Assembly: GCF_002776525.5 (NCBI RefSeq)
Contig: NC_045439.1
Span: forward strand, 122,089,226-122,153,225
DNA: 64,000 nucleotides
Reading direction: 5' to 3'
Origin: Piliocolobus tephrosceles
Taxonomy: Eukaryota > Chordata > Mammalia > Primates > Cercopithecidae
Shown here: positions 39,187 to 50,970 of the stretch, piece by piece
How the letters are laid out: the number at the start of each line of letters is the position of its first letter
Position numbering within the stretch: the stretch's first letter is position 1
The notes under the pieces: model-generated
The model's database searches: none
Told to the model about the DNA's origin: nothing
The model's input: the letters and a program-made list of their open reading frames with translations, nothing else
Program-made: the position numbers and the translations under genes

Positions 39187-40235
39187 TTTATGTTCTTTTC
39201 TTTTCTTTTCTTTTTTTGAGACAGAGTCTCACTTTGTCACCCAGGCTGGAGTGCAGTAGGGCGATCTCGGCTCACTGCAATCCCTGCCTCCTGGGTTCAA
39301 GTGATTCTCACACCTCAGCCAGGTGCCACTATTCCCGGCTAATTTTTGTATTTTTAGTAGAGACAGGGTTTTGCCAAGTTGGCCAGACTGGTCTCGAACT
39401 CTTGACCTCAAGTGGTCTGCCCACCTTGGTCCCCCAAAGTGCTGGGATTACAGGCGTGAGTCACTGCACCCAACTCGAATACCCATTTCTTTTTTTTTTT
39501 TTTTTTTTTTTGAGACCGAGTCTTGCTCTATCAACCAGGCTGGAGTGCTGTGGCGGGATCTCAGCTCACTGCAAGCTCCGCCTCCCGGGTTTTACGCCAT
39601 TCTCCTGCCTCAGCCTCCAGAGTAGCTGGGACTACAGGCGCCCGCCACCTCGCCCAGCTAGTTTTTTGTATTTTTAGTAGAGACGGGGTTTCACCGTGTT
39701 AGCCAGGATGGTCTCGATCTCCTGACCTCGTGATCTGCCCGTCTCGGCCTCCCAAAGTGCTGGGATTACAGGCTTGAGCCACCGCGCCCGGCCTTCGAAT
39801 ACCCATTTCTTTCTTTTTTTTTTTTTTTTTTGNNNNNNNNNNNNNNNNNNNNNNNNNNNNNNNNNNNNNNNNNNNNNNNNNNNNNNNNNNNNNNNNNNNN
39901 NNNNNNNNNNNNNNNNNNNNNNNNNNNNNNNNTTTTTTTTTTTTTTTTTGAGACGGAGTCTTGCTCTGCCGCCCAGGCTGGAGTGCAGTGGCTGGATCTC
40001 AGCTCACTGCAAGCTCCGCCTCCCAGGTTCACGCCATTCTCCTGTCTCAGCCTCCCGAGTAGCTGGGACTACAGGCGCCCGCCTCGTCGCCCGGCTAGTT
40101 TTTTGTATTTTCTATTAGAGACGGGGTTTCACCGTATTAGCCAGGATGGTCTCCATCTCCTGACCTTGTGATCCGCCCGTCTCGGCCTCCCAAAGTGCTG
40201 GGATTACAGGCTTGAGCCACCGCGCCCGGCCTTCG
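39187..40235 (-). mobile_element. Three Alus serially inserted at one site
   Basis: Minus-strand Alus at about 39187-39475, 39491-39793 and 39811-40230. The 13-base target 'aatacccatttct' appears four times, before, between and after them: 39174-39186, 39478-39490, 39798-39810 and 40236-40248. The first Alu is the oldest; the other two are young AluY copies with 'ggcttgagccaccgcgcccg'. The third contains the assembly gap. Confidence 0.93.
39833..39932. other. Assembly gap (100 N)
   Basis: Exactly 100 N inside the poly-T start of a minus-strand AluY. The left side ends in a T run plus g; the right side starts with a T run followed by 'gagacggag'. One hundred N is a usual placeholder for unknown size. 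Confidence 0.98.
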
Positions 40236-40248
40236 AATACCCATTTCT

Positions 40249-40613
40249 AAAAGAACTAACAGTGCCATCATCTTGGACTATAGACAGGCAGAGCCATAAT
40301 CAAAGTGGAGCAACCAGGGCTTTTGCCCCACCGCTTGAGCATTTAAACAGCACAAAGATGTAAAATAATGAGCATATATTGAGTTGAATAATAAAGCTTC
40401 CCAAAATAGAGTGTTAATCTGAGCACCCCATCTCCTGTGAGCCACATCATGAATTATACTGTTGATTTAACACAGTGTCAAGATTATTGGTTACAGGCTG
40501 TGGGCAGAAATCGTCTCTTACCCCAGCAGTGTTCCCTGCTATAAGATTGCCTTAAGAAAAGAATGTCTTTGACCCTAGCTGATGAAACTAAATCAGACTT
40601 AGATTTATTTTTG
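40249..40613. other. Intergenic sequence, TSSK4 3' side
   Basis: No gene and no repeat recognised. It lies between the last serial Alu and the TSSK4 poly(A) signal. Confidence 0.5.
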
Positions 40614-40619
40614 GTATAA
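40614..40619 (-). promoter_or_regulatory. TSSK4 poly(A) signal
   Basis: AATAAA on the minus strand (plus 'tttatt') 61 bp beyond the TSSK4 stop, implying a very short 3' UTR. Confidence 0.6.
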
Positions 40620-40679
40620 AAGATTTTTGGCCCAAGACCTCCTGCTTGCTCCTCTCTTAGCCCCCTCCTTCAGCCATTT

Positions 40680-42905
40680 TCAGGTCGTAATTTCCAAGGA
40701 TTGGTGATGTTTAGTGGTGTTGTGGAGCTGGCACATGGTCTCCAGCAGCCTGATCTCATGGGTGGGTTGCTCATGCTGGAACTTGAGCACCCAGGGATCC
40801 TTGATGATGTCCAGAATGGTGGCACGCTTAGTGGCTTGGTGTAGCATCTGGAGGATCAGGTTCTAGAGCAGGGGACAGAGAGGTCTTGCCTGAGTTTTTC
40901 TCCATTGTGCCACACAGGCAATGAGCAGCTGGACCTAAGAAAGAAGCAGGATAGCTCATCATACCACTCTGGTCAAAGTGGGTGTGGCTCTGATTTTATC
41001 TTGGAGAGTCAGGCAGTTAACTCCCTGGAGGGGAAGGGAAAAGTTCCTTGGGAGGAATGCTTTCCATAATTCTCTTCTGGCCTAAAGAGACAGAAGCTGG
41101 AACCTGTGTATCAAGCAAGGTTTGGAGCCTAGTGGTTGGTCCTTTATGCCTTCCATACTGTTTATTATAGGACAGGAGCTAGTGTGTGAGATGGCTCTGG
41201 TGTGGGAAGAGCCTTTCCCCAGGGTTGGGAGGCCTAGGTTGGGTGACGTAGGTTGGATATTCACCCCTCCCTGTTGGTCATCCCTGAGGGCTCACCCCTC
41301 CTTAGGTAGCCAGTACCTTGCACTCCTGGGAGATGGTATGGTTAGCTGGGAAAGTGACCTCCTTCTGAGTCTCTCTGAGCAGCTTTTTCAGATTGGTGTC
41401 ATCAAAGGGCAGACGGGCGACCATTAGAGTGTAAAGGATGACGCCCATGCTCCAGGTGTCAGACAGGAAAGGGTTGTAGGGCAAGCCTAGTAAGATCTCC
41501 GGGCAAGCATAAGCAAAGCTGCCACAGTAAGTCTGGCTGAGGTGAGAAAAGCAGTTCACTTGGCGGTAAGAAGGGCTATGACCCACAGGCTGGTTAGAAG
41601 GCACCATCTTGGCGAAGCCAAAGTCTGATATCTTCACATTCTCCCGCTTGTCCAGCAACAGATTCTCCAACTTTAAGTCCCTACCAGCAGCAGAAAGGCT
41701 GGGCATCAGGCTGGGGAGAGGGCTTAGTTTTAGACTGGGAGCTGAAGGGCCAGGGGTCAGACGGTAAAGATGAGGAAAGAAGAAGTGGGAGGTAGAAACC
41801 ATTATAAGGGCACAAGGTAGAGAGGAAGGAAAGCCATGGAGTTGTGAGCAGAGCCCAAAGTAGGGAGAGAGAGAGAGAGGATGGTATCTGAGGACCACCG
41901 GGAGCTCACCATCGTATTTCATAAAATGCTGTGCATACAGTGAGTACTTTATCAGTATCCTTGACCATATGATTAAAATAGAGTGCATGAATAGGCCTAG
42001 ATATTGAGGAGGGAGTTCGAGAAAGGAAAAAAGGGCAGGAAATGGGAGATGTGCATAAAACCCCCTTGAGGGCAAAGGACCCAGTCTGGGTGGCAGCGCC
42101 CTCACCGGTGCACGATGCTCTTGCTGTGCAGGTAGGCAATGCCCAGGGTCAGCTGGGAGAACCACTTGCCAGCAAGGGGCTCAGAGCAGGCCCCGTAGCG
42201 CTGGATCCATTCAAGGACGTCACCACCCTGAGCCAGCTCCAGAATGATGTATACTCGAGATGTGGTCTCAATGGCCTGATAGAAGTTGATGAGGTACTTG
42301 TGCCGCAAGAGTTTCATTACCTGACCCCAGAAGAAGGACCCATCAAACCTGGGAAGGGAGAACCGTGACGGCACTCCCAGCCATCTCTTGCCCTCAGCTC
42401 CTGACTTAGAACTTTGCAATAGGATCAACCCCTCAACCCCAGAGAACTGGTGGCCTGTGCTCAAATGCTATGTTTTGCACCTTTACTTTTTGGGGGGCTG
42501 GAGGTGAGTGGGTGGATGGGAAAGAGGTTTAACTTACATAAATTTTCCTAGCTGCTAGTGAGACATTCAGTTCTGGTTTAGGGATTTCTGGCCCCACCCC
42601 TCGTGGCCATACCCCTTCTGAGAAACCTCAAGCAGCTTTAGTACCAAGCTCCAGTTCCCTCTTCCAGCCCCCTTTCCAACCTGTATCTCACGGGGCAGGA
42701 ACTTGTTAAGATAGTCATCAGAGGCCTTCTTCTTTGATATGATCTTGACTGCCACCATGACCTTCTGCTTTGTGTAGAAAGCCTCATGTACTGTCCCATA
42801 GGAGCCATTGCCAATGACCTTGCCCACCTCATAACCATATTCATCCATGATGGAGTGGTAGGCTGTGGTGGTTGGTGCTGCCTCTGTGACATCTCCCTTC
42901 CCCAT
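40680..42905 (-). CDS. TSSK4: Testis-specific serine/threonine kinase 4
   Basis: Spermatid protein kinase of the TSSK family (CAMK-like), needed for sperm flagellum structure in mouse. Minus-strand coding exons: 42681-42905, 42106-42320, 41317-41680, 40680-40862, giving 328 aa as in human. Kinase motifs are complete: the glycine loop IGNGSYGTV (from residue 31), the VAVK54 lysine, the catalytic loop H146-R-D148-L-K-L-E-N, D166-F-G, the SMGVILYTL segment and a short C-terminal tail ending LEITT. It is the only gene here with an obvious tissue-restricted role. It is convergent with CHMP4A and divergent from TM9SF1. Confidence 0.97.
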
Positions 42906-43360
42906 GGTGTTGGGCTTGCTGAGAGCAGGGAGCTTTACTACTTGGAAGCTTCCTATCCAAAGGCCAACACCTTGAGCTCCCGAAGGCTAGGGTATCAAAG
43001 TGAAGTAGGTCTCCAAATGTTTGCCTATATAGTCACACAAGTCTGGGATGCTGGGCTCAGCCCTCCACTAGGAAGTTGGAGGGGGAAAGAAAGAGAAGCA
43101 GTTCTTTTTGTCTCCACTGGCTGTTGTTACTTTGTCCTTTTGGTTACGGAACTCCTCAAGGTCCCATGTTCTGAATACATCACAATCCACCTCCTATCCA
43201 TCGTTGGCCACAAAACTTGAGAATGAAGTGCAGTTGGAAACATACTCATTCCCAGAGGCACCTTCCACAGTCTGCTGAAACTCCTAAAGATTAGCCCTTT
43301 CACTGATACATGAGTACCTACTAAGTACCAGACAGTGTGTTGAATACTTGGATAAAATGT
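42906..43360. other. TSSK4 upstream region
   Basis: This is the TSSK4 5' side. It is not CpG-rich, as is common for testis-restricted genes. No TATA box was placed with confidence, and no repeat is recognised. Confidence 0.45.
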
Positions 43361-43363
43361 CAC

Positions 43364-44345
43364 CCAAATGTCATGCCAGACCCTTCCTCCTTCCTCAATC
43401 CCTACATACAATCTTTCATCAACTTCTGTCTCTGCTATCTCCTACTTATCTTTTTAATGATACACTCAAGGCTTTCCAAGCCCATTGCAGCGCCTTAGTT
43501 CAATAAGGCCAATAGAGACACTATGATCCTAGAGCTTATAATGCAGCATGAGAAAATGAGAAATACAAGTGTGAAAGTATTGCAATAGTAAAGTATTGAA
43601 CATGTTCTAGGAAAATCTAACCTTGAAATGCATTCTTATATTTCATGAGTCAGAACTCTCTAGTTTTCCTCCACATCCTTCTGGTCATTCCTCAGCCTTC
43701 GCTGAAGCTGTATCTTTCTCCATCCATCCCTTAATCATATCCCAAGTGTTCTATCACAAGCTTTATTTTCTCAAACCTTCACATCCTCCCTTAATCTTGT
43801 CCATACCCATGGTGTCAATACTACATTTATGCTGACTGCTCCTAATTTCATCTCCATCCCATATATCTCTGGAGTTCAGATAGAGCAGCCAGTATTACAT
43901 GGCCATGTCTGCCCCAGGCATGGAACTTACCATATCCGTCTCGAACTTAAACATATCAATAATTGAACTTATTTTCTTCTCTCAGACCTTTCTGTGAGTT
44001 GTACACTAATCACCCTTAATTGAGACACTCAAATGTCATCCCAGACTCTCCTGCCTCAGTCCCTACATTAAATCTATCACCAAATCCTATCTCTTCTACC
44101 TCCTGATTATCTCTTTGATAATATTCTCATGGCTTTCTGAGCCCACTGCCACTCCCTTAGTTCATGCCTCCATCATCCAACAGATGGCCCCAGCCAGCCT
44201 TCTACTGTCCTCCAGTCGGTCCATCCCAAGTCCAAAGCATAAATCTGATTTTATTTCCATTGGAACAATTCCGTTTCTCCACATTCTCTTCAGGATCAAG
44301 TCCATCCAAATTCTTTCATACACCTTTAAGTCTGATCCTGCTTAC
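43364..44345 (+). repeat. Degenerate old repeat with internal direct duplication
   Basis: Segments 43364-43501 and 44030-44162 are diverged direct copies: both start 'caaatgtcat' and continue through 'aatccctacat' or 'agtccctacat' to 'ccttagttc'. The second copy continues with 'gcctccatcatcc' and 'aggatcaagtccatccaaat', reminiscent of ancient L2/MER-type interspersed repeats. The family is not determined. Confidence 0.5.
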
Positions 44346-44445
44346 CTTCCTAATTTTATTTTTTAACACACACATAATACTCCAAAACTGCTTTTCTGTA
44401 TTTGTGGCAAACTCCAGATCTCCTTGAGAACTTGGCATAGGAGCT

Positions 44446-44735
44446 GTTTTGTTTTTGTTTTGAGACGGAGTTTCGCTCTTGTTGCCCAGGCTGGAGTGCA
44501 ATGGCGCGATCTTGACTTACAGCAACCTCCGCCTCCTTGGTTCAAGCCATTCTCCCGCCTCAGCCTCCTACATAGCTGGTATGCACCACCACACGAGGCT
44601 AATTTTGTATTTTTTAGTAGAGACGGGGTTTCTCCATGTTGGTCAGGCTGGTCTCGAACTCCCGACCTCAGGTGATCACCCCCTCAGCCTCCCGAAGTGC
44701 TGGGATCACAGCCATGAGCCACCACGCCCAGCGGA
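44446..44735 (-). mobile_element. Alu with target duplication
   Basis: Minus-strand Alu flanked by 'ggagctgtttt' (about 44440 and 44735). Confidence 0.94.
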
Positions 44736-45020
44736 GCTGTTTTAAAGAAACCTTAACTGACTGCTCAAGCTTCAGTTAGATATTCCTTCTTCCTGGGTGC
44801 TCCCACAGGCCCAATACTTTGTCTGTCACAGCACCTAACATGGTGTCTGTAATCGCTTCTCTTACTTCATCTCCCACTAAGCTATATAGGCAGGTCAACT
44901 GATGAGAAGACAGATGAATTGTGGAGAACAGAAAAGAGCTGGTTTAGCAAATGAGTAGCATTGGCCCAACTGAGGTTGGAGAACAACTTGTCCATAGATA
45001 CATACTATAGTTTTGTGATT

Positions 45021-45324
45021 CTTTTTTTTTTTTTTTTTTTTTTGAGACGGAGTCTCGCTCTGTCGCCCAGGCTGGAGTGCAGTGGCGCGATCTCGGCTCA
45101 CTACAAGCTCCGCCTCCCGGGTTCATGCCATTCTCCTGCCTCAGCCTCCCGAGTAGCTGGGACTACAGGCGCCCGCCATCTCGCCCGGCTAGTTTTTTGT
45201 ATTTTTAGTAGAGACGGGGTTTCACCGTGTAGACCAGGATGGTCTCGATCTCCTGACCTCGTGATCCACCCGTCTCGGCCTCCCAAAGTGCTGGGATTAC
45301 AGGCTTGAGCCACCGCGCCCGGCC
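45021..45324 (-). mobile_element. Young AluY with target duplication
   Basis: Minus-strand AluY with few changes, flanked by 'ttttgtgattctttt' on both sides. Confidence 0.95.
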
Positions 45325-45504
45325 CGGTTTTGTGATTCTTTTAGCATCTTGGTTATAGGTACTTGAATGCTGATGGATGATTTAGGGTTTTGCTTGGCAG
45401 CTGCAATGAAACAACAGTGGGAGAGGGGCATCAAGAACATATGCAAGAATGTGGCTGAAATGATGGAATGCGGAATCTAAGCTGCATGGGTAAGGAAGAT
45501 TATA

Positions 45505-45897
45505 TGGTTTGGATCTGTGTCCCCACCCAAATCTCATGGTCAATTGTAATCTGCAATGTTGGAGGTGGGGCCTGGTGGGAGGTGATTGGATCACGGAGGT
45601 GGGTTTCTGATGAATGTTTAGCACCACCCTCTTGCAGTGACTTATCATGAGATGTGGTCATTTAAAAAAGTGTGTAGCACCTCCCCCTTTGCCCTCTTGC
45701 TCCTGCTCCCACTGTGTGAGATGCTTGCTCCCCCTTTGCCTTCTGCCATGATTGTAAGCTTCCTGAGGCCTCCCCAGAAGCAGATGCCAGCATTATGTTT
45801 CCTGTACAGCCTGCAGAATCACAAGCCAATTAAAGCTCTTTTCTTATAAATTACCCAGTCTCAGATATTTCTTTATAACAAGGCAGCTGACACAGAA
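45505..45897 (+). mobile_element. MaLR LTR (THE1/MST group), plus strand
   Basis: Contains the MaLR landmarks 'tatggtttggatctgtgtcc', 'ccacccaaatctcatggtca', 'gccatgattgtaagcttcct', 'caattaaagctcttttctta' and 'aattacccagtctcagatat'. It is a solo LTR without visible internal sequence. A second copy in opposite orientation lies at 46727-48030. Confidence 0.82.
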
Positions 45898-46042
45898 GAC
45901 AAGCTAGAAACTGGCCAAAGGGGCAGAGGGAAGAGTTGCAGGTGTCACTGGAATGGAAAAACAAGTTTGGTAGGAATTGAGAGAATAAGAAGAACAGGAG
46001 GTTGTGGTCACAGAGGAGTTACTTAGATTTAAGATTTTGTAG

Positions 46043-46706
46043 CCAGGCGCAGTGGCTCACGCCTGTAATCCCAACACTTCAGGAGGCCAAGACTGGTGGA
46101 TTGCTTGAGGTTAGGAGTTCAAGACCAGCCTAACCAACATGGTGAAACTCATCTCTACTAAAAATACAAAAATTAGCTGGGTGTGGTGGCAGGCGCCTGT
46201 AATCCCAGCTACTTGGGAGGTAGAGTCAGGAAAATCTCTTTTTTTTTTTTTTTTTTTTTTTTGAGGCGGAGTCTCGCTCTGTCGCCCGGACTGGAGTGCA
46301 GTGGCCGGATCTCAGCTCACTGCAAGCTCTGCCTCCCGGGTTTATGCCATTCTCCTGCCTCAGCCTCCGGAGTAGCTGGGACTACAGGCGCCCGCCACCT
46401 CGCCCGGCTAGTTTTTGTATTTTTAGTAGAGACGGGGTTTCGCCGTGTTATCCAGGATGGTCTCGATCTCCTGACCATTACAGGCTTGAGCCACCGTGCC
46501 CGGCCGAGTCAGGAGAATCTCTTGAAGCCAGGAGACAGAGGTTGCAGTGAGCCGAGATCATGCCACTGTACTCCAGCCTGGGCTACAGAGTGAGACTTTG
46601 TCTAAAAAAAAAAAAAAAAAATGCCGGAAGATCGCGCCACTGCATTGTAGCCTGGGCAACAGAGCGAGACTCCATCCAAAATTAAAAAAAAAAAAAAACA
46701 GGAAAA
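46043..46706. mobile_element. Alu-in-Alu nest
   Basis: A plus-strand Alu (46043-46236 and 46507-46620) is interrupted by a minus-strand AluY (46237-46505). The target duplication is 'gagtcaggaaaatctct' before and 'gagtcaggagaatctct' after. A short plus-strand Alu 3' fragment follows at 46622-46706. Confidence 0.9.
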
Positions 46707-46726
46707 AAAGATTTTGTGTGATGGGT

Positions 46727-48030
46727 GTATTAGGCTGTTCTTGCATTGCTATAAAGAAATACCAGGCCAGGCGTGGTGGCTCACACTTGTAATCCCAACA
46801 TTTTGGGAGGCCGAGGCAGACAGATCACAAGGTCAGAATATCAAGACCATCCTGGCCAACACGGTGAAACTCCGTCTCTACTAAAGATACAAAAATCAGC
46901 TGGGCGTGGTGGTGCATGCCTGTAATCCCAGGTACTCGGGAGGCTGAGGCAGAAGAATCACTTGAACCAGGGAGTTGAAGGTCGCAGTGAGCCGAGATCG
47001 CACCACTGCACTCCAGTCTGGTGACAGAGTGACACTCCATCTCAAAAAAAAAAAAAAAAAAAAAAAAAGAAATACCTGAGGCCAGGTATGGTGGCTCATG
47101 CCTGTAATCTCAACACTTTGGGAAGCCAAGGCAGGTGGATTACCTGAGCCCAGCAGTTCAAGACCAGCTTGGGCGACATAGCAAAGACGCATTTCTACGA
47201 AAAATACAAATATTAGCCAGGTGTGGTGGCATGTGCCTACAGTCTCAGCTACTCAGGAGGATCACTTGAGCCTGGGAGGTGAAGGTTGCAGCGAACCAAG
47301 ATCGTACCACTGCACTCCAGCCTGGGCGACAAAGTGAGACCCTGTCTCAAAAACAAAAACAAACAAAAACGTGAGACTGGGTAGTTTGTAAAGAAAAGAG
47401 GTTTAGGCTGGGTGCAGTGGCTCACGCCTATAATCTCAACACTCTGGGAGGCTGAATTAGGCAGGCAGATCACGAGGTCAAGAGATTGAGACCATCCTGG
47501 CCAACATGGTGAAACCCCATCTCTACTAAAAATACAAAAATTATCTGGGCATGGTGGTGCATGCCTGTAGTACCAGCTCCTCGGGAGGCTGAGGCAGAAG
47601 AATCACTTGAACCCAGGAGGGGGAGGTTGCAGTGAGCCACGATCACACCACTGCACTCTAGCCTGGCGACACAGCAAGACTCCGTCTCAAAAAAAAAAAA
47701 AGAGGTTTAATTGGCTCACTGTTCTGCAGGCTGTATAGGAAGTGTGCTGGCTCAGCTTATGGGGAGGTTACAATCAAAACGGAAGGTGAAGGGGAAGCAG
47801 GGACGTACACGGTGAGAATGGGAGTGTGAGACAGAGAATTGTGGGGGAGGTGCCACACACTTTTAAACAACCAGATCTTGCGAGAACTCATAGGGTGAAT
47901 ACTACACCAAACCATGAGGGGTCCAACCCCATGATCTAAAAACCTCCCACCAGGACCTACCTACAGCATTGGGGATTACATTTCAACATGAGATTCGGGC
48001 AGGGATAACTATCCCAACTATATCAGCGGG
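46727..48030 (-). mobile_element. MaLR LTR, minus strand, split by three Alus
   Basis: The pieces 'tattaggctgttcttgcatt', 'gagactgggtagtttgtaaa', 'aattggctcactgttctgca', 'cacttttaaacaaccagatc' and 'ggggattacatttcaacatg' form a reverse-complement LTR of the same group as 45505-45897. Plus-strand Alus interrupt it at 46762-47068, 47082-47375 and 47404-47701. Target duplications include 'aaagaaatacc' and 'agaggttta'. Confidence 0.8.
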
Positions 48031-48034
48031 GGAC

Positions 48035-48600
48035 AGAGGGGCAGAGGAAAGAACAAGGGAAGAATCCAAATTCTTGTATCTTCCATCCTCCAAAACAGAA
48101 CAAATACTTCAAGAACAGAACATGCCACAGGTTAGCAATAAATTCCTATTTATTGACAGTCTGACCTTGCTGGCAGGATGGTTCCAAAGTTCTGCTGGAA
48201 ACCAGCTCTACATCCTCAATTTAGCAAGATGAGCCGTTTTCCAGGGCACACCATGGTAAGGGGGCCCACCCAATCCTGCCCATCTGATCCCACAGGCTGG
48301 CCCCTGAATAGGTAACTTGGCGGCAACTCTAGTCTCTCATCATGTACAGGGGGTAAACCAGTTCATGCAAGGATCATGTATTAAGCTGCCTAATATATTC
48401 CAAAATACTGCTAGGTCCTGAAGAAACAGAGATGAATAAATTGCAGTCTTCCTGTGAGGAGTTTGAAATTAGCAAGGGAGTAAGACACATAAGAAGTAAA
48501 ATAACAGTACAGTGAGATACGCTATAAACAAACCTGGGAGGAGATGTAAGGGAAGGCTTTATAGAGATGTGCACTGTTCAAAAAAAAAAAAAAAAAAAAA
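48035..48600. other. Unassigned intergenic sequence
   Basis: No gene or clear repeat is seen, apart from a poly-A run at about 48580-48600 just before the next Alu. Confidence 0.45.
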
Positions 48601-48605
48601 GGATA

Positions 48606-49182
48606 AGGCCAAGTGTGGTGGCTTACACCTGTAATCCCAGCACTTTGGGAGGTTGAGGTGGGCGGATCACAAAGTCAGGAGTTCGAGTCCAGCCTGGCCA
48701 ATATGGTGAAATTTCGTCTCTACTAAAAAATACAAAAATTAGCCAGGCGTGGTGGTGTGCACCTGTAGTCCCAGCTACTCGGGAGGCTGGCGCAGAAGAA
48801 TCACTTGAACTCGGGAGGTGGAGGCTGCAGTGAGCTGAGATCACACCACTGCACTCCAGCCTGGTTGACAGTGAGACTCTGTCCCCCCCAAAAAAAAGGC
48901 CAGGTGTGGTGGCTTACACCTGTAATCCCAGCACTTTGGGAGGCGGAGGCGGGCGGATCACAAGGTCAGGAGATGGAGACCATCCTGGCTAACACTGTGA
49001 AACCCTGTCTCTACTGAAAATACAAAAACAAAAATTAGTCAGGTGTGGTGGCAGGCACCTGTAGTCCCAGCTACTTGGGAGGCTGAGGCGGGAGAATGGC
49101 GTGAACCCAGGAGGCGGAGTTTGCAGTGAGCCAAGATCACGCCACTGCACTCCAGCCTGGGCGACAGAGCAAGACTCTGTCA

Positions 49183-49220
<38 letters not shown>

Positions 49221-50043
49221 AAGTAGGGAATAGGAGATTGGGTGGAACAATATGAGGCTTGTAGGCTTGAGAGAATAGGATATTCAGTATTTCTATTTGA
49301 ATACAGGATAGGGTTCCAGAAGGGGAATGTACCTCGAGAAGTAATTAGGATCCAGGTCTGAGCGGTCTCATATGCCAGGCTATTTTGACTCTACCTTGTA
49401 TGCTCATATAATCTGGGTACACATCAAAATCAGTGCTGGACGGGTGTGGTGGCTCACGCCTGTAATCCCAGCACTTTGGGAGGCTGAGGCAGGCGGATTA
49501 CGAGGTCAGCAGATCAAGACCATCCTGGCTAACACGGTGAAACCCTGTCTCTACTAAAAAATACAAAAATATTAGCCAGGCGTGGTGCGGGCGCCTGTAG
49601 TCCAAGCTACTCAGGAGGCTGAAGCAGGAGAATAGCATGAACCTGGGAGGCGGAGCCTGCAGTGAGCTGAGATTGTGCCACTGCACTCCAGCCTGGGAGA
49701 CAGAGCGAGACTCCGTCTCAAAAAAAAAAAAAGAAAACAAAATCAGTGCTTACTTTTTTGAGACAGAGTTTGGTTCTTGTTGCCCAGGCTGGAGTGCAAT
49801 AGTGCAGTCTCAGATCACTGCAACCTCTGCCTTCCCGGTTCAAGTGATTCTCCTGCCTCAGCCTCCCAAGTAGCTGGGATTATAGGCATGAGCCACCACG
49901 CCCGGCTAATTTTTTGGTATTTTTAGTAGACATAGGGTTTCACCATGTTGGCCGGGCTGGTCTCGAACTCCTGACCTCAGGTGATCCACCCACCTCAGAC
50001 TCCCAAAGTGCTGGGATTACAGGTGTGAGCCACTGAGCCGGGC
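48606..50043. mobile_element. Four Alus
   Basis: Plus-strand Alus at 48606-48896, 48899-49215 (A tail over 30 bases) and 49437-49735, then a minus-strand Alu at 49753-50043. 'tcagtgctt' flanks the minus-strand copy on both sides. Confidence 0.92.
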
Positions 50044-50149
50044 CTCAGTGCTTGCTTTAACAAAAAAAAAAGAAAATGCTGATGACCAGGTAACCCCTCC
50101 CCTGAGAATCCTGATTTTAAAAAAGTAGATAACTTTTATATCTAGCTGG

Positions 50150-50970
50150 AGGATCCTATGTGCACCAATCAGCACTCTGTGTCTAGCTCAGGGTTTGTGA
50201 ATACACCAACTGGTACTCTGTATCTAGCTAACCCAGTGGAGACTTGGAGGACTAGCACTCTGACTCTGTGTCTAGCTCAAGGATTGTGAATGCACCAATC
50301 GGCACTCTGTGTCTAGCTCAAGGTTTGTAAATACACCAATCAGTACTCTGTGTCTAGCTCAAAGTTTGTAAACACACCAATTGGTACTCTGTATCTAGCT
50401 AACTAGCACTCTGTGACTCTGTGTCTAGCTCAAGGATTGTAAACGTACCAATCAGCACTCTGTCAAATCGGACCAATCAACTCTCTGTAAAATGGACCAT
50501 CAGTAGGATGTGGGTGGGGCCAGATAGGGAATAAAAGCAGGCTGCCAGAGCCAGCAGTGGCCACCCGCTGGGGTCCCCTTCCACCCTGTGGAGGCTTTGT
50601 TCTTTCACTCTGTAATAAATCTTGCTGCTGCTCACTCTTTGGGTGCATGCTGCCATGAGCTGTAACACTCAAGGCAAAGGTCTGCAGCTTCATTCCTGAA
50701 GCCAGCGAGACCACAAACCCACCGGGAAGAACAAACAACTCCTGAGGCGCTTCCTTTAAGAGCTGTAACACTCACCACGAAGGTCTACAGCTTCACTCCT
50801 GACAGCAAGACCACAAACCCACCAGAAGGAAGAAGCTCCAGACACATCTGAACGTCTGAAGGAACAAACTCCGGACACACCATCTTTAAGAACTGTAACA
50901 CTCACTGTGAGGGTCCACGGCTTCCTTCTTGAAGTCAGTGAGACCAAGAACCCACCAATTTCGGACACAT
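50150..50970 (+). mobile_element. LTR12 (HERV-9 group), 5'-truncated
   Basis: The U3 part carries about six imperfect 41-bp units of the type 'ctctgtgtctagctcaaggt' plus 'caccaatc', with CCAAT-like boxes near 50164, 50205, 50293, 50334, 50375, 50447 and 50472. An AATAAAAG TATA-like box is at 50530, and an R-region AATAAA at 50614-50619. Duplicated U5-type segments 'actgtaacactcac' run to a CCGGACACA-like end. The usual LTR12 head is missing, and its 3' end abuts a 35-bp Alu stub. LTR12 copies often act as promoters, so activity toward TM9SF1 is possible. Confidence 0.82.

Noticed and set aside
39766..40171. ORFs spanning the N run
   Set aside because: Artefacts of reading X through the 100-N gap inside an Alu.
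41302..42165. 287-aa ORF including TSSK4 kinase sequence plus extra N-terminus
   Set aside because: It reads through intron 2. The true exon begins at 41680, after an acceptor ending ggtag, and phase matches exon 2.
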